Shown: positions 29,644-38,055 of the stretch, piece after piece
How the letters are laid out: each line of letters starts with the position of its first letter
How positions within the stretch are numbered: position 1 is the first letter of the stretch
NCBI RefSeq assembly: GCF_003946865.1
Contig: NZ_QXTH01000006.1
Coordinates: 186,001 to 250,000, forward strand
Direction: 5' to 3'
DNA length: 64,000 bases
DNA from: Antribacter gilvus
GTDB taxonomy: Bacteria; Actinomycetota; Actinomycetes; Actinomycetales; Cellulomonadaceae
The notes under the pieces: model-generated
What the model was told of the DNA's origin: nothing
Database searches by the model: none
The model's input: the letters and a program-made list of their open reading frames with translations, nothing else
Made by a program: the position numbers and the translations under genes

Positions 29644-30807
29644 TCAGCCATGGACCCGGCGCACCCACGCGCGCGCGTCGTGGATCTCGCGGGCGGTGGG
29701 CAGGTGCGCCGCGTCGGCCCAGACGGCGTTCAGCCCGTCGCGGCCCACCCTGCGCTCGACCGACCGCACGAACCGGGCGCCGTCGCGGTACTGCGCCAGC
29801 TTGGCGTCCATGCCCAGGACGCGCCGCAGCACGACGTCGGCCCCCGGCCTCCCCTCGCCGTCGCGTCGCCGCTCGAACCGGGCCCGGATGCGCCGGACGG
29901 ACGGCACCACGGAGGAGCCGACGGCGTCCATCATCACGTCGGCGTGCCCCTCGAGGAGCGCCATGACGGCGGAGATGTCCGCGAGCTGTTCCTTCTGCCC
30001 CGGGGTGAGGAAGCTCTCGGCGAGGGAGCCCCCCTCGCCGCGCAGCACATGGAGCACCGCTCGGCCGGCCATCGCGATCTTGCGGTCGAGGCGCGCCCGG
30101 GCCAGCTCCGCGGACGTCTCGGTGAGCCCGGCGACCAGCGTCTGCGTGCGGCCTGCCAGGTGCCCGGCGAGCCAGGGAGCGGCGGCGAACTGGAGGGCGT
30201 GGGTCTGCTCGTGCAGGCAGACCCAGAGCCGGAAGTCGTGCACGGGGACGCCGAGCGCCTGCTCCGCCTGGAGCACGTTGGGCGCCACGAGGAGCAGGCG
30301 GCCCGGCCCGGCCGGTGCTGAGCCCGCGGCCGACGAGCCCGCGGCCGAGCCCGGCCTGGCCGGGCTGTACGGGTCGAACTGGCCGAGCACCCGGCCGCTG
30401 AGCAGGGCCAGGACCGCGCCCACCTCAGCGGCGCCCGCGAGCTGTCCTGCTGCGCTCACCGGAGCCTTGACGGCGGCGGCCACCGCGTCGCCGAGGCCTT
30501 CGGTCATGGCGGCCATCACCTGGGTGTTGGCCTTCGCCCAGGAGGCGCGGTCGACGACGACCACCCGGCCCAGGGCGGGGGTGCCGGACGCGCCCGGGCT
30601 CCCTGAGCCGGCGTCGGCCACCACCGGAACCATGCTCGTGACCTCCAGCACGTGTTCCACGGCGTCGCCGGCGGCGGTGCGCAGCCCGGCGACGAGCGCG
30701 TCCAGGTCGGCCCGGGACGCCTGTGGCCCGGGCGGTGCGAGGCGCGCGGCGATCTGTGCGGCGGCGGGCCAGTCGACGACGCCGTTTCCGGCGGAGGGAG
30801 ACGTCAC
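29644..30807 (-). CDS. Zinc-dependent metalloprotease-like protein (DUF2342, F420-associated family)
   Basis: A 387-aa protein of a family known mostly from genomes that make coenzyme F420. The metzincin-like zinc motif HEQTHALQF is visible at about residues 200-208, in a long helical context, followed by HVLRGEGGSLAESFLTPGQ and MALLEGHADVMMDAVG, which supplies a further His/Asp. No signal peptide is visible, so it is probably cytoplasmic. Substrate unknown. The start GTG 30807 lies six bases after -10 TACGGT; no ribosome-binding site. It is the first gene of the transcript leading to tilS and hpt. Gln/Ala/Gly-rich insertion near residue 160. Confidence 0.85.
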   Translation of the reverse strand: MTSPSAGNGVVDWPAAAQIAARLAPPGPQASRADLDALVAGLRTAAGDAVEHVLEVTSMVPVVADAGSGSPGASGTPALGRVVVVDRASWAKANTQVMAAMTEGLGDAVAAAVKAPVSAAGQLAGAAEVGAVLALLSGRVLGQFDPYSPARPGSAAGSSAAGSAPAGPGRLLLVAPNVLQAEQALGVPVHDFRLWVCLHEQTHALQFAAAPWLAGHLAGRTQTLVAGLTETSAELARARLDRKIAMAGRAVLHVLRGEGGSLAESFLTPGQKEQLADISAVMALLEGHADVMMDAVGSSVVPSVRRIRARFERRRDGEGRPGADVVLRRVLGMDAKLAQYRDGARFVRSVERRVGRDGLNAVWADAAHLPTAREIHDARAWVRRVHG

Positions 30808-30905
30808 CGCCCCACCGTAACCAACCGGCGCACGCCCCCGGCAGGGTTCAGCCCGGGGCGGAAAGCGCGTCGCTGCGATCTCCGGCTCCGGGGCCCGGGT
30901 GGGTC

Positions 30906-32351
30906 TCAGCCTGCGGAGTAGGCGGCGAGCTTCGCCACGAACTGGTCGACGGCGGCCTGGGCGTCCAGCGAGACCCCGGTGTAGGAGTCGGCCATGAGGA
31001 CGAAGACGAGCTGCCGCGCGTCACTTGTGACGACGGTGCCCGAGAGCGCCGTGACCCCCGGCAGGCTGCCCGTCTTGGCCCGCACCATGCCCAGGCCCGC
31101 CTCGGCGACGTTCTGGCCGAAGCGGCGGGTGAGGGTGCCGTTCAGGCCCGCCACCGGCATGCCCACCGCGACCTCGCGCAGCATCGGGCGTTCGGGGTCC
31201 ATGGTGAGCCGGATCACCTCCGCCAGCTGGGCGGGGGTGAGGCGGGAGTTGTCGCCCAGCCCGGAGAGGTCCGCGAGACGCGCGCCCGCCAGGTCGACGT
31301 CGAGGTCGTTCTGCACGACGCTGGTGACCGCCTGCGTCGCCCCCTCCGCGGTCCCGGGCAGGTCCCTCTCCACCGCGACCAGGCGGCCGACGACCTCGGT
31401 GATCGTGTTGTCGGACGTGTGCAGGAAGAACTCGACCACGTCATTGACCGGGGCCGAGCTCACGCTCCCGAGCTCCCGGGCGCTCGACGGCGCCTTGTCC
31501 TTGAGGACGCTGCCCGAGACCGTCACTCCTCGCTCCGCCAGCCGCTCCGCGAACGCCTGCGCCGCGGCCATGGCCGGGTCCGAGGCGCGGGGGCCGCTGT
31601 CGTCGTACGTGTCCTTCAGGAGGCCCACGTTCACGCCGAGGGCCGAGACGTTCGAGATGTAGCCCGCCGCGACGTTCGCGGGGTTGACCGTCGCCGCCAC
31701 CGGCGGGCCGGAGAAGAGCGTGTCGTCGACCGCCAGGCGCACCTCGGTGCGCCCGGCCAGGGACAGGTGGGCGACGACCTGGTCGGCGAGGTTCGCGAGG
31801 CCCGCGCGGCCGTTCACCGCGGCGGGGTCACCAACCCCGGACGAGAGCATCATGTCGCCCCCGCCGACGAGGAAGAGCGTGTTGTCGGCGAGCACCGCCC
31901 GGGTGTCGAGGGTGCGCTCCGCGAGCTCCGGCAGGGTGAGTGCCGCGGCGGCGGTGAGGACCTTCTGGGTGGAGGCCGGGATCATGAGCTGGTCCGGCGC
32001 GGCCGAGCCCAGCACCTCACCGGTGAGGCTGTCCAGCACGACCACGCCCACGCGCGAGCCGAGCCTGGTGTCGCGGGCGACACCGTCCACCAGGGTCTGG
32101 ATGTCTGCGGCGTCCGGCATGGGGGCGTCCGCCGGCAGGGTCTGCACGGACTGCGCCAGCTCCGGTCCCTCGACGGCGCCCGGCGCGGTGGGGAACGGCG
32201 CGGGCTCAGGCCACGGCGCGGCGGTCGTGAGCATGCCGGGGACCACGTCCATCGAGTCAGCCGTCAGGTATCCACCCAGCAGCGCGCAGACCACCAGGAC
32301 GGTGGCGCCGGAGCGCGACCCCCACGCCATGGGCATCCTCTCGATCGTCAT
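30906..32351 (-). CDS. dacB: D-alanyl-D-alanine carboxypeptidase/endopeptidase (PBP4 family, S13)
   Basis: Low-molecular-weight penicillin-binding protein acting on peptidoglycan outside the membrane. It is 481 aa with an N-terminal membrane anchor or signal (about residues 15-32) and then the three active-site motifs of S13 enzymes: STQK (127-130), SDN (313-315) and KTG (426-428). The long insertion between the first two motifs is normal for PBP4. ATG 32351 is used here; ATGs at codons 6 and 8 are also possible. A -10 TAGAAT lies 14 bases upstream. It is divergent from ppa, as Rv3627c is from Rv3628. Confidence 0.92.
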   Translation of the reverse strand: MTIERMPMAWGSRSGATVLVVCALLGGYLTADSMDVVPGMLTTAAPWPEPAPFPTAPGAVEGPELAQSVQTLPADAPMPDAADIQTLVDGVARDTRLGSRVGVVVLDSLTGEVLGSAAPDQLMIPASTQKVLTAAAALTLPELAERTLDTRAVLADNTLFLVGGGDMMLSSGVGDPAAVNGRAGLANLADQVVAHLSLAGRTEVRLAVDDTLFSGPPVAATVNPANVAAGYISNVSALGVNVGLLKDTYDDSGPRASDPAMAAAQAFAERLAERGVTVSGSVLKDKAPSSARELGSVSSAPVNDVVEFFLHTSDNTITEVVGRLVAVERDLPGTAEGATQAVTSVVQNDLDVDLAGARLADLSGLGDNSRLTPAQLAEVIRLTMDPERPMLREVAVGMPVAGLNGTLTRRFGQNVAEAGLGMVRAKTGSLPGVTALSGTVVTSDARQLVFVLMADSYTGVSLDAQAAVDQFVAKLAAYSAG

Positions 32352-32542
32352 GCGACGGCCATACCTGATTCTAGTGCAGGCAATGTGCCGTGGTGTACCC
32401 CCGGACCGCGGATCAGACGGTCTCGCGCACAGTGCGTTTTATCACTTTATCGGTCGCGGGAGGGGCTGGCGTCCGCGCTCCGACATTCTGTTCGCATGGC
32501 AGACTGTTCCCGCGCAGTGCAGCCAAAACTGGAGGATGTTCA
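32352..32542. promoter_or_regulatory. Divergent dacB-ppa promoter region
   Basis: The 191-bp gap is AT-richer than its surroundings. On the minus strand TAGAAT ends 14 bases before the dacB ATG. On the plus strand a TTTTATCACTTTATC stretch (about 32437-32452) could hold the ppa -10 elements, but I could not single out one. No operator palindrome was recognised. Confidence 0.45.
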
Positions 32543-33043
32543 GTGGAGTTCGACGTCACGATCGAGATCCCGAAGGGTCAGCGGAACAAGTACGAGGTGG
32601 ACCACGCGACGGGTCGCATCCGGCTGGACCGCATGCTCTTCACCTCCACGAGGTACCCGGACGACTACGGCTTCATCGAGGGCACCCTCGGCGAGGACGG
32701 TGACCCCCTGGACGCGCTGGTGCTCCTGGAGGAGCCCACGTTCCCCGGCTGCCTGATCCGCTGCCGCGCCCTCGGCATGTTCCGCATGCGCGACGAGGCC
32801 GGCGGCGACGACAAGGTGCTGTGCGTCCCCACGGGTGACCAGCGCGCCGCCTGGCGCCAGGACATCGACGACGTCTCGGACTTCCACCGTCTGGAGATCC
32901 AGCACTTCTTCGAGGTCTACAAGGACCTCGAGCCTGGCAAGTCGGTGGAGGGCGCCCACTGGGTCGGCCGCACCGAGGCCGAGGCCGAGATCGAGCGCTC
33001 GATCCAGCGCGCCATCGACACGGGCTACAACACCAAGCACTGA
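32543..33043 (+). CDS. ppa: Inorganic pyrophosphatase
   Basis: Soluble family I pyrophosphatase, 166 aa, that pulls biosynthetic reactions forward by hydrolysing pyrophosphate. Mg-binding acidic residues lie in [11 protein letters not shown] and [29 protein letters not shown] and [13 protein letters not shown] are also typical. The start GTG 32543 is fixed by GGAGG seven bases upstream. Upstream ATGs in frame would add an implausible Arg-rich leader. Confidence 0.97.
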   Translation: MEFDVTIEIPKGQRNKYEVDHATGRIRLDRMLFTSTRYPDDYGFIEGTLGEDGDPLDALVLLEEPTFPGCLIRCRALGMFRMRDEAGGDDKVLCVPTGDQRAAWRQDIDDVSDFHRLEIQHFFEVYKDLEPGKSVEGAHWVGRTEAEAEIERSIQRAIDTGYNTKH

Positions 33044-33072
33044 GTCGTCACAAAGACTGAGTCGTCCGACGG

Positions 33073-33114
33073 CGGCCCCGGGTCACCTCCCGCACAGGAG
33101 GCGACCCGGGGCCG
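33073..33114. terminator. Terminator hairpin between ppa and the HNH gene
   Basis: CGGCCCCGGGTC (33073-33084) pairs with GACCCGGGGCCG (33103-33114), continuing inward past one mismatch with CCTCC/GGAGG. It lies between convergent genes. Its inner part shares GGGTCACCTCCC with the terminator after the OsmC gene at 63.2 kb. Confidence 0.8.
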
Positions 33115-33138
33115 TCGTCGCACCCGGGCCCCGGCAGC

Positions 33139-34995
33139 TCAGAAGGGTGGTCCGCCTGAGTCCGGTGGCGGTGCCGCTGTAGCACCGGTGGAGATGTTGG
33201 TGGTGGGGCCGTTGAGCCGGGCGTTGTCGTGGGCGCGCAGGCTGGGTGCCGCTCTGCGCGTGAGCGTGGTGGCGGTGGTGGTGGCGGTCTGCGGGGCGGG
33301 GTGGGTGTAGGTATGGCCGGTCGGGGCGGTCCAGACGGTGAGCCCTGAGCCCTGGTCCCGGGTCGCCGACCAGCCATGATGCGTCTTGACGTTATGGTGC
33401 CGGCGGCACAGGACCTGCAGGTTGCCCGCCCGGGTCTGCCCCGGGGTACCGGGCGGGTGGGTGGCGGGGTCCAGGGTGTGGTCGAACGTGTCGATGTGGT
33501 CCAGGTCTGCGGTGGTGCCGGGGCGGTCGCACTGCGGGAACTGGCAGGTGCGGTCGCGTTCGGTGACCGCGGCGCGTAGCACCGGGCCGGGGACGTAGGC
33601 GTGGGTGGAGTAGTCGGTCAGGATCCCGGTGAGGGGGTCGGTGACCAGCCGCTGCCACGTCCCGTCCTGGGCGAGGCGGGCGGTGGTCTCGGCGTCCAGC
33701 GGGCCGAACCCGGCCAGGAACCCGGGTTCGTCGTCCTGGCCCAGCAGCGTCGAGGCCGCGACCGTCACGTGGACGGACGCGCGGACCGGTAGGACGGTGA
33801 CCTTGGTGGCGTCGCACAGGCACCCCCCGCACACGCACCCACCCGCGACCAGGTTGCCGGAGCCCAAGTCACCGGAGTCCGAGGCGCCGGGGCTCGCGGG
33901 GCCGGGGCTCGAGGTGCCGGGGGCGGGCAGGGTGGTACGCGGCACACCGGGGGCGAACCCCGGCACCGCGGGCGCCGTGGGTTCGGGCGCCGCGGGTTCG
34001 GGGGCTGCGGTCTTGGGTGCTGCGGGTTCGGGTGTTGCGGGCGCCGTGGGCTCGGGCACCGTGGGCTCGGGCACCGTGGGCACTGCGGGCGCGGGTGCTG
34101 TGGGGGCGCAGGTGGGGGTGGTCGGGACGACCAGGTGGCCGGTCAGGATCGCGACCAGCGCGTCGGCCCGGGCGTGGTCCAGGGTGCGGTCCTTGCGCCC
34201 GGCGCGCTTGATGGCCCGCCCGGCGGTGTCCAGGACCTCCCAGACCGCGACCGCGTCGGTCGCGGGCAGCCGGGCCGTGAGCCACGCGGTGGTGCCGCCC
34301 TCGACCGGGTCCAGGTACACCGCCCGCCGGTCCCGCTCGGCCCTGACGACCTCAGTGGGGGTCAGGTGACGGCGGGCGTGGGCCCGCATCTGGTCCCGCA
34401 CCCAGGACCGGGACCGTTCCCCGGCCTGCGGCAGGACCTCGGCGATCGCCTCGACCCGCTGCTCAACGGTCATCGTGCTGCCCGCGGTCAGCAGCAGGTC
34501 CACCTTGACCACGTCGACCACCCCCGCGACCAGCGCCACCCCGACGGCAGGGTGGCGGGCCAGGCCCGCGCCGCGGGCCATGACCTTGTCCGCCTTGTAC
34601 GTCGGCACCCCGAGCCGGGCACCGAGCTCCACCGCAGCCTGGGCCCTGGGGACCGACCAGCCCCGCCGCCGACCGAGCTCACCCGCGACCGCAGCCTGAC
34701 GAGTCGTGGCCCACCCGATCAACCGCGACCACCCCGCCGCAGCATCCAGCAGGACCACGTCGTCCAGACGCCCCAGGGCCGAATCACCGCCGTCCGCACC
34801 GCCGGCGTCGGTGCCGCCGGTGTCCGCGCCGCACAGGGCGGCCAGGGCCGCCGCGAGCCCCGGACCCCCACCAAGCCCGTCCAGCGCGTCGAGCCCGTCC
34901 AGGCCGTCCAGGCCGTCCAGCGGCGTGCCGGGAGCACCTGGGCCCGAGCGGGCGCCGTCGGGCACACTCGTTGCCGAAAGCACCACCACGACCAC
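33139..34995 (-). CDS. DUF222 / HNH endonuclease-type protein (13E12 family)
   Basis: Member of the abundant actinobacterial DUF222-HNH family; biological role unsettled. The N-terminal DUF222 region spans about residues 60-330. A Pro/Ala/Thr-rich low-complexity segment (PEPTAP-type repeats) follows, then a CxC-type cluster (CVCGGCLCD). The C-terminal HNH domain has CQFPQCDRPGTTADLDHIDTF and NLQVLCRRHHNVKTHHGW, where Cys pairs bind zinc and DH/HH are catalytic. The start is one of a run of GTG codons (34995 to 34983); 34995 gives 618 aa. The N-terminus has repeated Gly-Leu-Asp triplets. Codon use matches the genome, so recent transfer is not apparent. Confidence 0.82.
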   Translation of the reverse strand: MVVVVLSATSVPDGARSGPGAPGTPLDGLDGLDGLDALDGLGGGPGLAAALAALCGADTGGTDAGGADGGDSALGRLDDVVLLDAAAGWSRLIGWATTRQAAVAGELGRRRGWSVPRAQAAVELGARLGVPTYKADKVMARGAGLARHPAVGVALVAGVVDVVKVDLLLTAGSTMTVEQRVEAIAEVLPQAGERSRSWVRDQMRAHARRHLTPTEVVRAERDRRAVYLDPVEGGTTAWLTARLPATDAVAVWEVLDTAGRAIKRAGRKDRTLDHARADALVAILTGHLVVPTTPTCAPTAPAPAVPTVPEPTVPEPTAPATPEPAAPKTAAPEPAAPEPTAPAVPGFAPGVPRTTLPAPGTSSPGPASPGASDSGDLGSGNLVAGGCVCGGCLCDATKVTVLPVRASVHVTVAASTLLGQDDEPGFLAGFGPLDAETTARLAQDGTWQRLVTDPLTGILTDYSTHAYVPGPVLRAAVTERDRTCQFPQCDRPGTTADLDHIDTFDHTLDPATHPPGTPGQTRAGNLQVLCRRHHNVKTHHGWSATRDQGSGLTVWTAPTGHTYTHPAPQTATTTATTLTRRAAPSLRAHDNARLNGPTTNISTGATAAPPPDSGGPPF

Positions 34996-35158
34996 CCCCC
35001 AGCGACCCAGAACGGGCCGCAAGAGCGGCCCCGCCGGACCCCCTGCCCGACCCCTCAAGCCTATCGAACACGCGTTCTTTTCGCTCGCTGACCTGCAAAG
35101 ATGTGGACAACCACTCCATCCACAGGACCGCCGTCGGCCTCCAACCCGCATACCCCGG

Positions 35159-36217
35159 TCACGGGCGCAGGAGCACCTTCGTCGCCCGGCGCTCGTCCAT
35201 CGCCGCGTACGCCTCGGCAACCTCCGACAGCGGGAGCGTGAGGTCGAAGACCCGGCCGGGGTCGATCGCGCCGGACAGCACGTCGGGCAGCAGCTCCTCG
35301 ATGTAGGAGCGGGCCGGCGCCATCCCGCCGCCCACAGTGAGGTTCTTGCGGAAGATCTGCCCGATGGGCAGCTCCGCCCCGCCGTTCGGCACGCCCACGA
35401 AGCCGACCGAACCGCCGCCCCGCACCACGCCGAGCGCCTGCTGCATCGACACGTCGGTGCCGACGCACTCCAGCGCGCAGTCGGCGAGGCCGCCAAGGAT
35501 CTCGCGCACCGCGGCGATCCCCGCCTCGCCGCGCTCCGCGACGACGTCGGTCGCGCCCAGCTCCCGCGCGAGCGCCGTGCGGTCGGCGTGCCGACTCATG
35601 ATGACGATGCGCGACGCACCAAGCCGCTTCGCGGCGACGACCGCGCACAGGCCCACGGCGCCGTCGCCCACCACCACGACCGTGGAGCCCTGCCCGACAC
35701 GCGCCGACACGGCCGCATGGTGGCCCGTGGACATCACGTCGGCGAGGGTGAGCAGCGAGGGGATGAGCCCCTCGGCCTCCGCCTCGTCGACGTCGAGCGG
35801 GACCGGCACGAGCGTCGACTGCGCGAACGGGATGCGGACCCGCGCGCTCTGGGCGCCCTCGACGGGAAGCCCGTCGCGATCCTGTCCGCCGTAGAACGTC
35901 ACGCGGTCGCACGCCGACGGGAAGCCCGCGAGGCACGACTGGCACTCGCCGCAGCCGAACGAGAAGGGCACGACGACGAGGTCGCCCACCTTCGCGCTCG
36001 TCACGTCGTCGCCGAGCGCCTCCACGACGCCGACGAGCTCGTGCCCGATGCCGTGGGGCTCGCTGGTGGGGGTGACGCCGCGGTACGGCCACAGGTCGGA
36101 GCCGCAGACGCAGGCGGCGACAACCCGCACGACGGCGTCGTTCGAGGTGAGGACAGTAGGTTCCGGCAGGTCGTCCGCGCGTACGTCCCGCGGTCCGTGG
36201 ATGACTGATCCGAGCAT
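35159..36217 (-). CDS. Zinc-dependent alcohol dehydrogenase family protein
   Basis: Medium-chain dehydrogenase, 352 aa. Catalytic zinc ligands lie in CVCGSDLW and HGIGHELVG, and the structural-zinc lobe has four cysteines in FGCGECQSCLAGFPSAC. The coenzyme fold carries VVVVGDGAVGLCAVVAAKRLGA. The substrate cannot be read from the sequence. The start ATG 36217 lies six bases after -10 TAGCGT, so a leaderless mRNA is likely. It stands alone, in the same direction as the NlpC/P60 gene but with its own promoter. Confidence 0.88.
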   Translation of the reverse strand: MLGSVIHGPRDVRADDLPEPTVLTSNDAVVRVVAACVCGSDLWPYRGVTPTSEPHGIGHELVGVVEALGDDVTSAKVGDLVVVPFSFGCGECQSCLAGFPSACDRVTFYGGQDRDGLPVEGAQSARVRIPFAQSTLVPVPLDVDEAEAEGLIPSLLTLADVMSTGHHAAVSARVGQGSTVVVVGDGAVGLCAVVAAKRLGASRIVIMSRHADRTALARELGATDVVAERGEAGIAAVREILGGLADCALECVGTDVSMQQALGVVRGGGSVGFVGVPNGGAELPIGQIFRKNLTVGGGMAPARSYIEELLPDVLSGAIDPGRVFDLTLPLSEVAEAYAAMDERRATKVLLRP

Positions 36218-36240
36218 GGCCTCACGCTACCCGCCGTGGG

Positions 36241-37647
36241 CTACGGCCTGCCCGCATACGGCATCGCGCTCGACAGCCGGAGCGCGGTCTCGCGCACCGG
36301 GGTCCCGGGGTAGACCGCCTCGATCATGCGACCGCCGCCCGAGTACATCGCCACGTGGTAGATCGTCGACGGGTCGCTCCGGTTCGTCGCATAGAAGATG
36401 AGGTCGCCGGGTCTCAGCGCGTCGTAGCCGATCTTGCCGACGGCAAGGTACTGGGACCGCGACGTGCGCGTGATCCACACTCCCGCGCTCGACCAGGCGC
36501 CCGACGTCAGGCCCGAGCAGTCGTAGGCGTCCGGCCCGGTCGCGCCCAGCTGGTAGGGCGTGCCGATCTTGGACCGCGCCCACGAGACCGCCGTGGCGCC
36601 TTGGGCGGCGGTTCCGACGGAGACACCGCTGGTGGGCGGGGCGGGGGCCGGGGGTGGAGCCGGAGCAGGAGCAGGAGCCGGAGCAGGAGCCGGAGCAGGC
36701 GCGGGAGCAGGCGCGGGAGCAGGAGCCGGCACGGGCGCCGGAGCAGGAGCAGGCGCAGCAGCCGGCGCCTCCCCTGCCGGAGCCTCGGCGCCGTCCACGA
36801 CCGGGCCTGGCTCCGCCGTCGGCCCGGGATCTGCCGCCCCCTCAGCCGGCGCCCCCTCACCCGCCGCGGCCTCGATCTCCGCCCGGGCCTCCGCCTCCCG
36901 CCGAGCCTCGGCCTCGGCCGCTCGGGCGGCCTCCCGCCGACGCTCGATCTCGACCGTGGTGGCGCGCAGCTCGGCCAGCCGCTCGACCAGCTCCGTGCGC
37001 TGCTGCTCGGCGGCGACCGTGCGGGCCTCGAGGTCGGCGGCGGCGAGCCGGGCCGTGTCATAGGAGCGCTCCGCGGCGGCCGCCGCCTCCCGCTGTATCT
37101 CGCTCGCGGCGACCCACCGGGACTCGGCGGAGTCGGCGGCGGCGCGCGCGTCCTGGTAGGTCCGCAGGGCCGCTCCGAGCTTGCGGCTCACGGCGCGCGA
37201 CGCCGCGTCGCGACTGACGACGTCGGCGACGTCCTGGGCGTCGAGGAGGAGGGCCACGCCCGAGAGGCCGCCCGCGCGGTCGGTGCTGCGGTAGACCTCG
37301 GCAAGGGCGCTGCGGGCGGCGACCTCACCGGCGCGCGCGGCGACGGCGTCGTCCGCGGCCTGGTCGGCCGCGGCGGTGGCCGCCTCGAGGGCGACCTGGG
37401 CCTGGGCGTGGTCCTCGCCCGCGACCTGGACGCGGAGCTGGGCGGCGGCGAGCTCGGCGCGCAGGGCGTCGAGGGCGGCGTCGGCCCCGGCGACGTCCAG
37501 CTCGCCCGCCGCGACCTGGGCCTGCGCGGCGGCGAGGTCGTCCTCGCTGGGCGTGTCGGCGGAGGCCACGGTGCCCCAGGGGAGGGTCAGGCCTACGGTG
37601 AGCGTCACGATCAGGACCAACCGTCGTCGCACCCGGTTCGTGCCCAT
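36241..37647 (-). CDS. Secreted NlpC/P60 peptidoglycan endopeptidase (RipA-like)
   Basis: Cell-wall hydrolase cleaving within the stem peptide, probably at division. It is 468 aa: signal peptide (1-30, ending ASA), a long coiled coil (about 32-255) rich in Ala, Glu and Gln, a Pro-Ala hinge of about 40 residues made of PA dipeptides (DNA near 36645-36770), and a C-terminal NlpC/P60 domain. The catalytic Cys is in YDCSGL, the His in YHVAMYSGGG and the third residue Glu in RMIEA, as in RipA. The start ATG 37647 has GAGGGGG upstream; an upstream in-frame ATG at 37800 would precede the signal peptide and was rejected. The coiled coil may autoinhibit or recruit the enzyme, as in RipA; inference. 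Confidence 0.92.
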   Translation of the reverse strand: MGTNRVRRRLVLIVTLTVGLTLPWGTVASADTPSEDDLAAAQAQVAAGELDVAGADAALDALRAELAAAQLRVQVAGEDHAQAQVALEAATAAADQAADDAVAARAGEVAARSALAEVYRSTDRAGGLSGVALLLDAQDVADVVSRDAASRAVSRKLGAALRTYQDARAAADSAESRWVAASEIQREAAAAAERSYDTARLAAADLEARTVAAEQQRTELVERLAELRATTVEIERRREAARAAEAEARREAEARAEIEAAAGEGAPAEGAADPGPTAEPGPVVDGAEAPAGEAPAAAPAPAPAPVPAPAPAPAPAPAPAPAPAPAPAPAPPPAPAPPTSGVSVGTAAQGATAVSWARSKIGTPYQLGATGPDAYDCSGLTSGAWSSAGVWITRTSRSQYLAVGKIGYDALRPGDLIFYATNRSDPSTIYHVAMYSGGGRMIEAVYPGTPVRETALRLSSAMPYAGRP

Positions 37648-37851
37648 GTCTACCCCCTCGACCTTCCTGACCAGCCCTGACGCATACGACGCCCGGACGT
37701 TCCTCGCCTCGCTCCTCGCCCCAGGTTCACCCGGGCACCCGACTTCCGCGACCGGAAGAGTCCGACAAGGGCGCCATTGGCAAGCGACACGCCGTCTCAT
37801 TTTCGAATCTCAGGATTTAAGACGCCTCTTTCGGCGATCGACGCGCCCGTC

Positions 37852-38055
37852 TACCGTCAAGCCCATGACTCGTCGAATGTGTTGCTGACCTCAGCGCACG
37901 TTCGCCTGCCCGCGTGCCGGACCCGTCCGGCCGCGCACCGCGTGCGCGCTCCCCAGCCGCCGCGGCTCGTCTCCCTGAGCGCAGGCCCCCTCCCGGGCTC
38001 GTGCCGCGGCACGTCTCGTCCCTACCGAAGACCTCACGCCAGGAGAGCAAGAGCC
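37852..38055 (+). promoter_or_regulatory. metY leader: leaderless promoter, Cys-Cys peptide and attenuator-like hairpins
   Basis: The 408-bp gap 37648-38055 is the longest in the window. Its first half (37648-37851) shows nothing I recognise. A -10 TACCGT (37852-37857) is followed after seven bases by the seven-codon ORF at 37865. The remaining 167 nt before metY can fold into several hairpins: 37916-37931 (6 bp), 37932-37948 (7 bp, CGCGCAC/GTGCGCG), 37955-37967 (5 bp) and 38001-38012. The metY ribosome-binding site AGGAGAG (38041) could pair with TCTCCCT (37970-37976). Stalling at the two Cys codons could change which stem forms. Confidence 0.6.
37865..37888 (+). CDS. Seven-codon cysteine leader peptide (MTRRMCC)
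   Basis: ATG ACT CGT CGA ATG TGT TGC TGA. It ends with two cysteine codons directly before the stop and starts seven bases after a TANNNT -10, so it would be translated from a leaderless mRNA. Leaderless short ORFs ending in Cys codons are known in mycobacteria as cysteine-responsive attenuators of downstream sulfur genes. Here the next gene is metY, which consumes sulfide to make homocysteine. Placement, Cys-Cys-stop and leaderless spacing together make coincidence unlikely, but no expression data exist in the sequence. Confidence 0.6.
   Translation: MTRRMCC

Noticed and set aside
33139-34995. Homing endonuclease or mobile intron
   Set aside because: The HNH protein is a DUF222/13E12-type actinobacterial protein with its own gene boundaries; there is no intron or intein context.
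37648-38055. SAM or cobalamin riboswitch before metY
   Set aside because: I could not find the conserved cores of S-box, SAM-II/IV or cobalamin aptamers; the Cys-Cys short ORF explains the long leader better.
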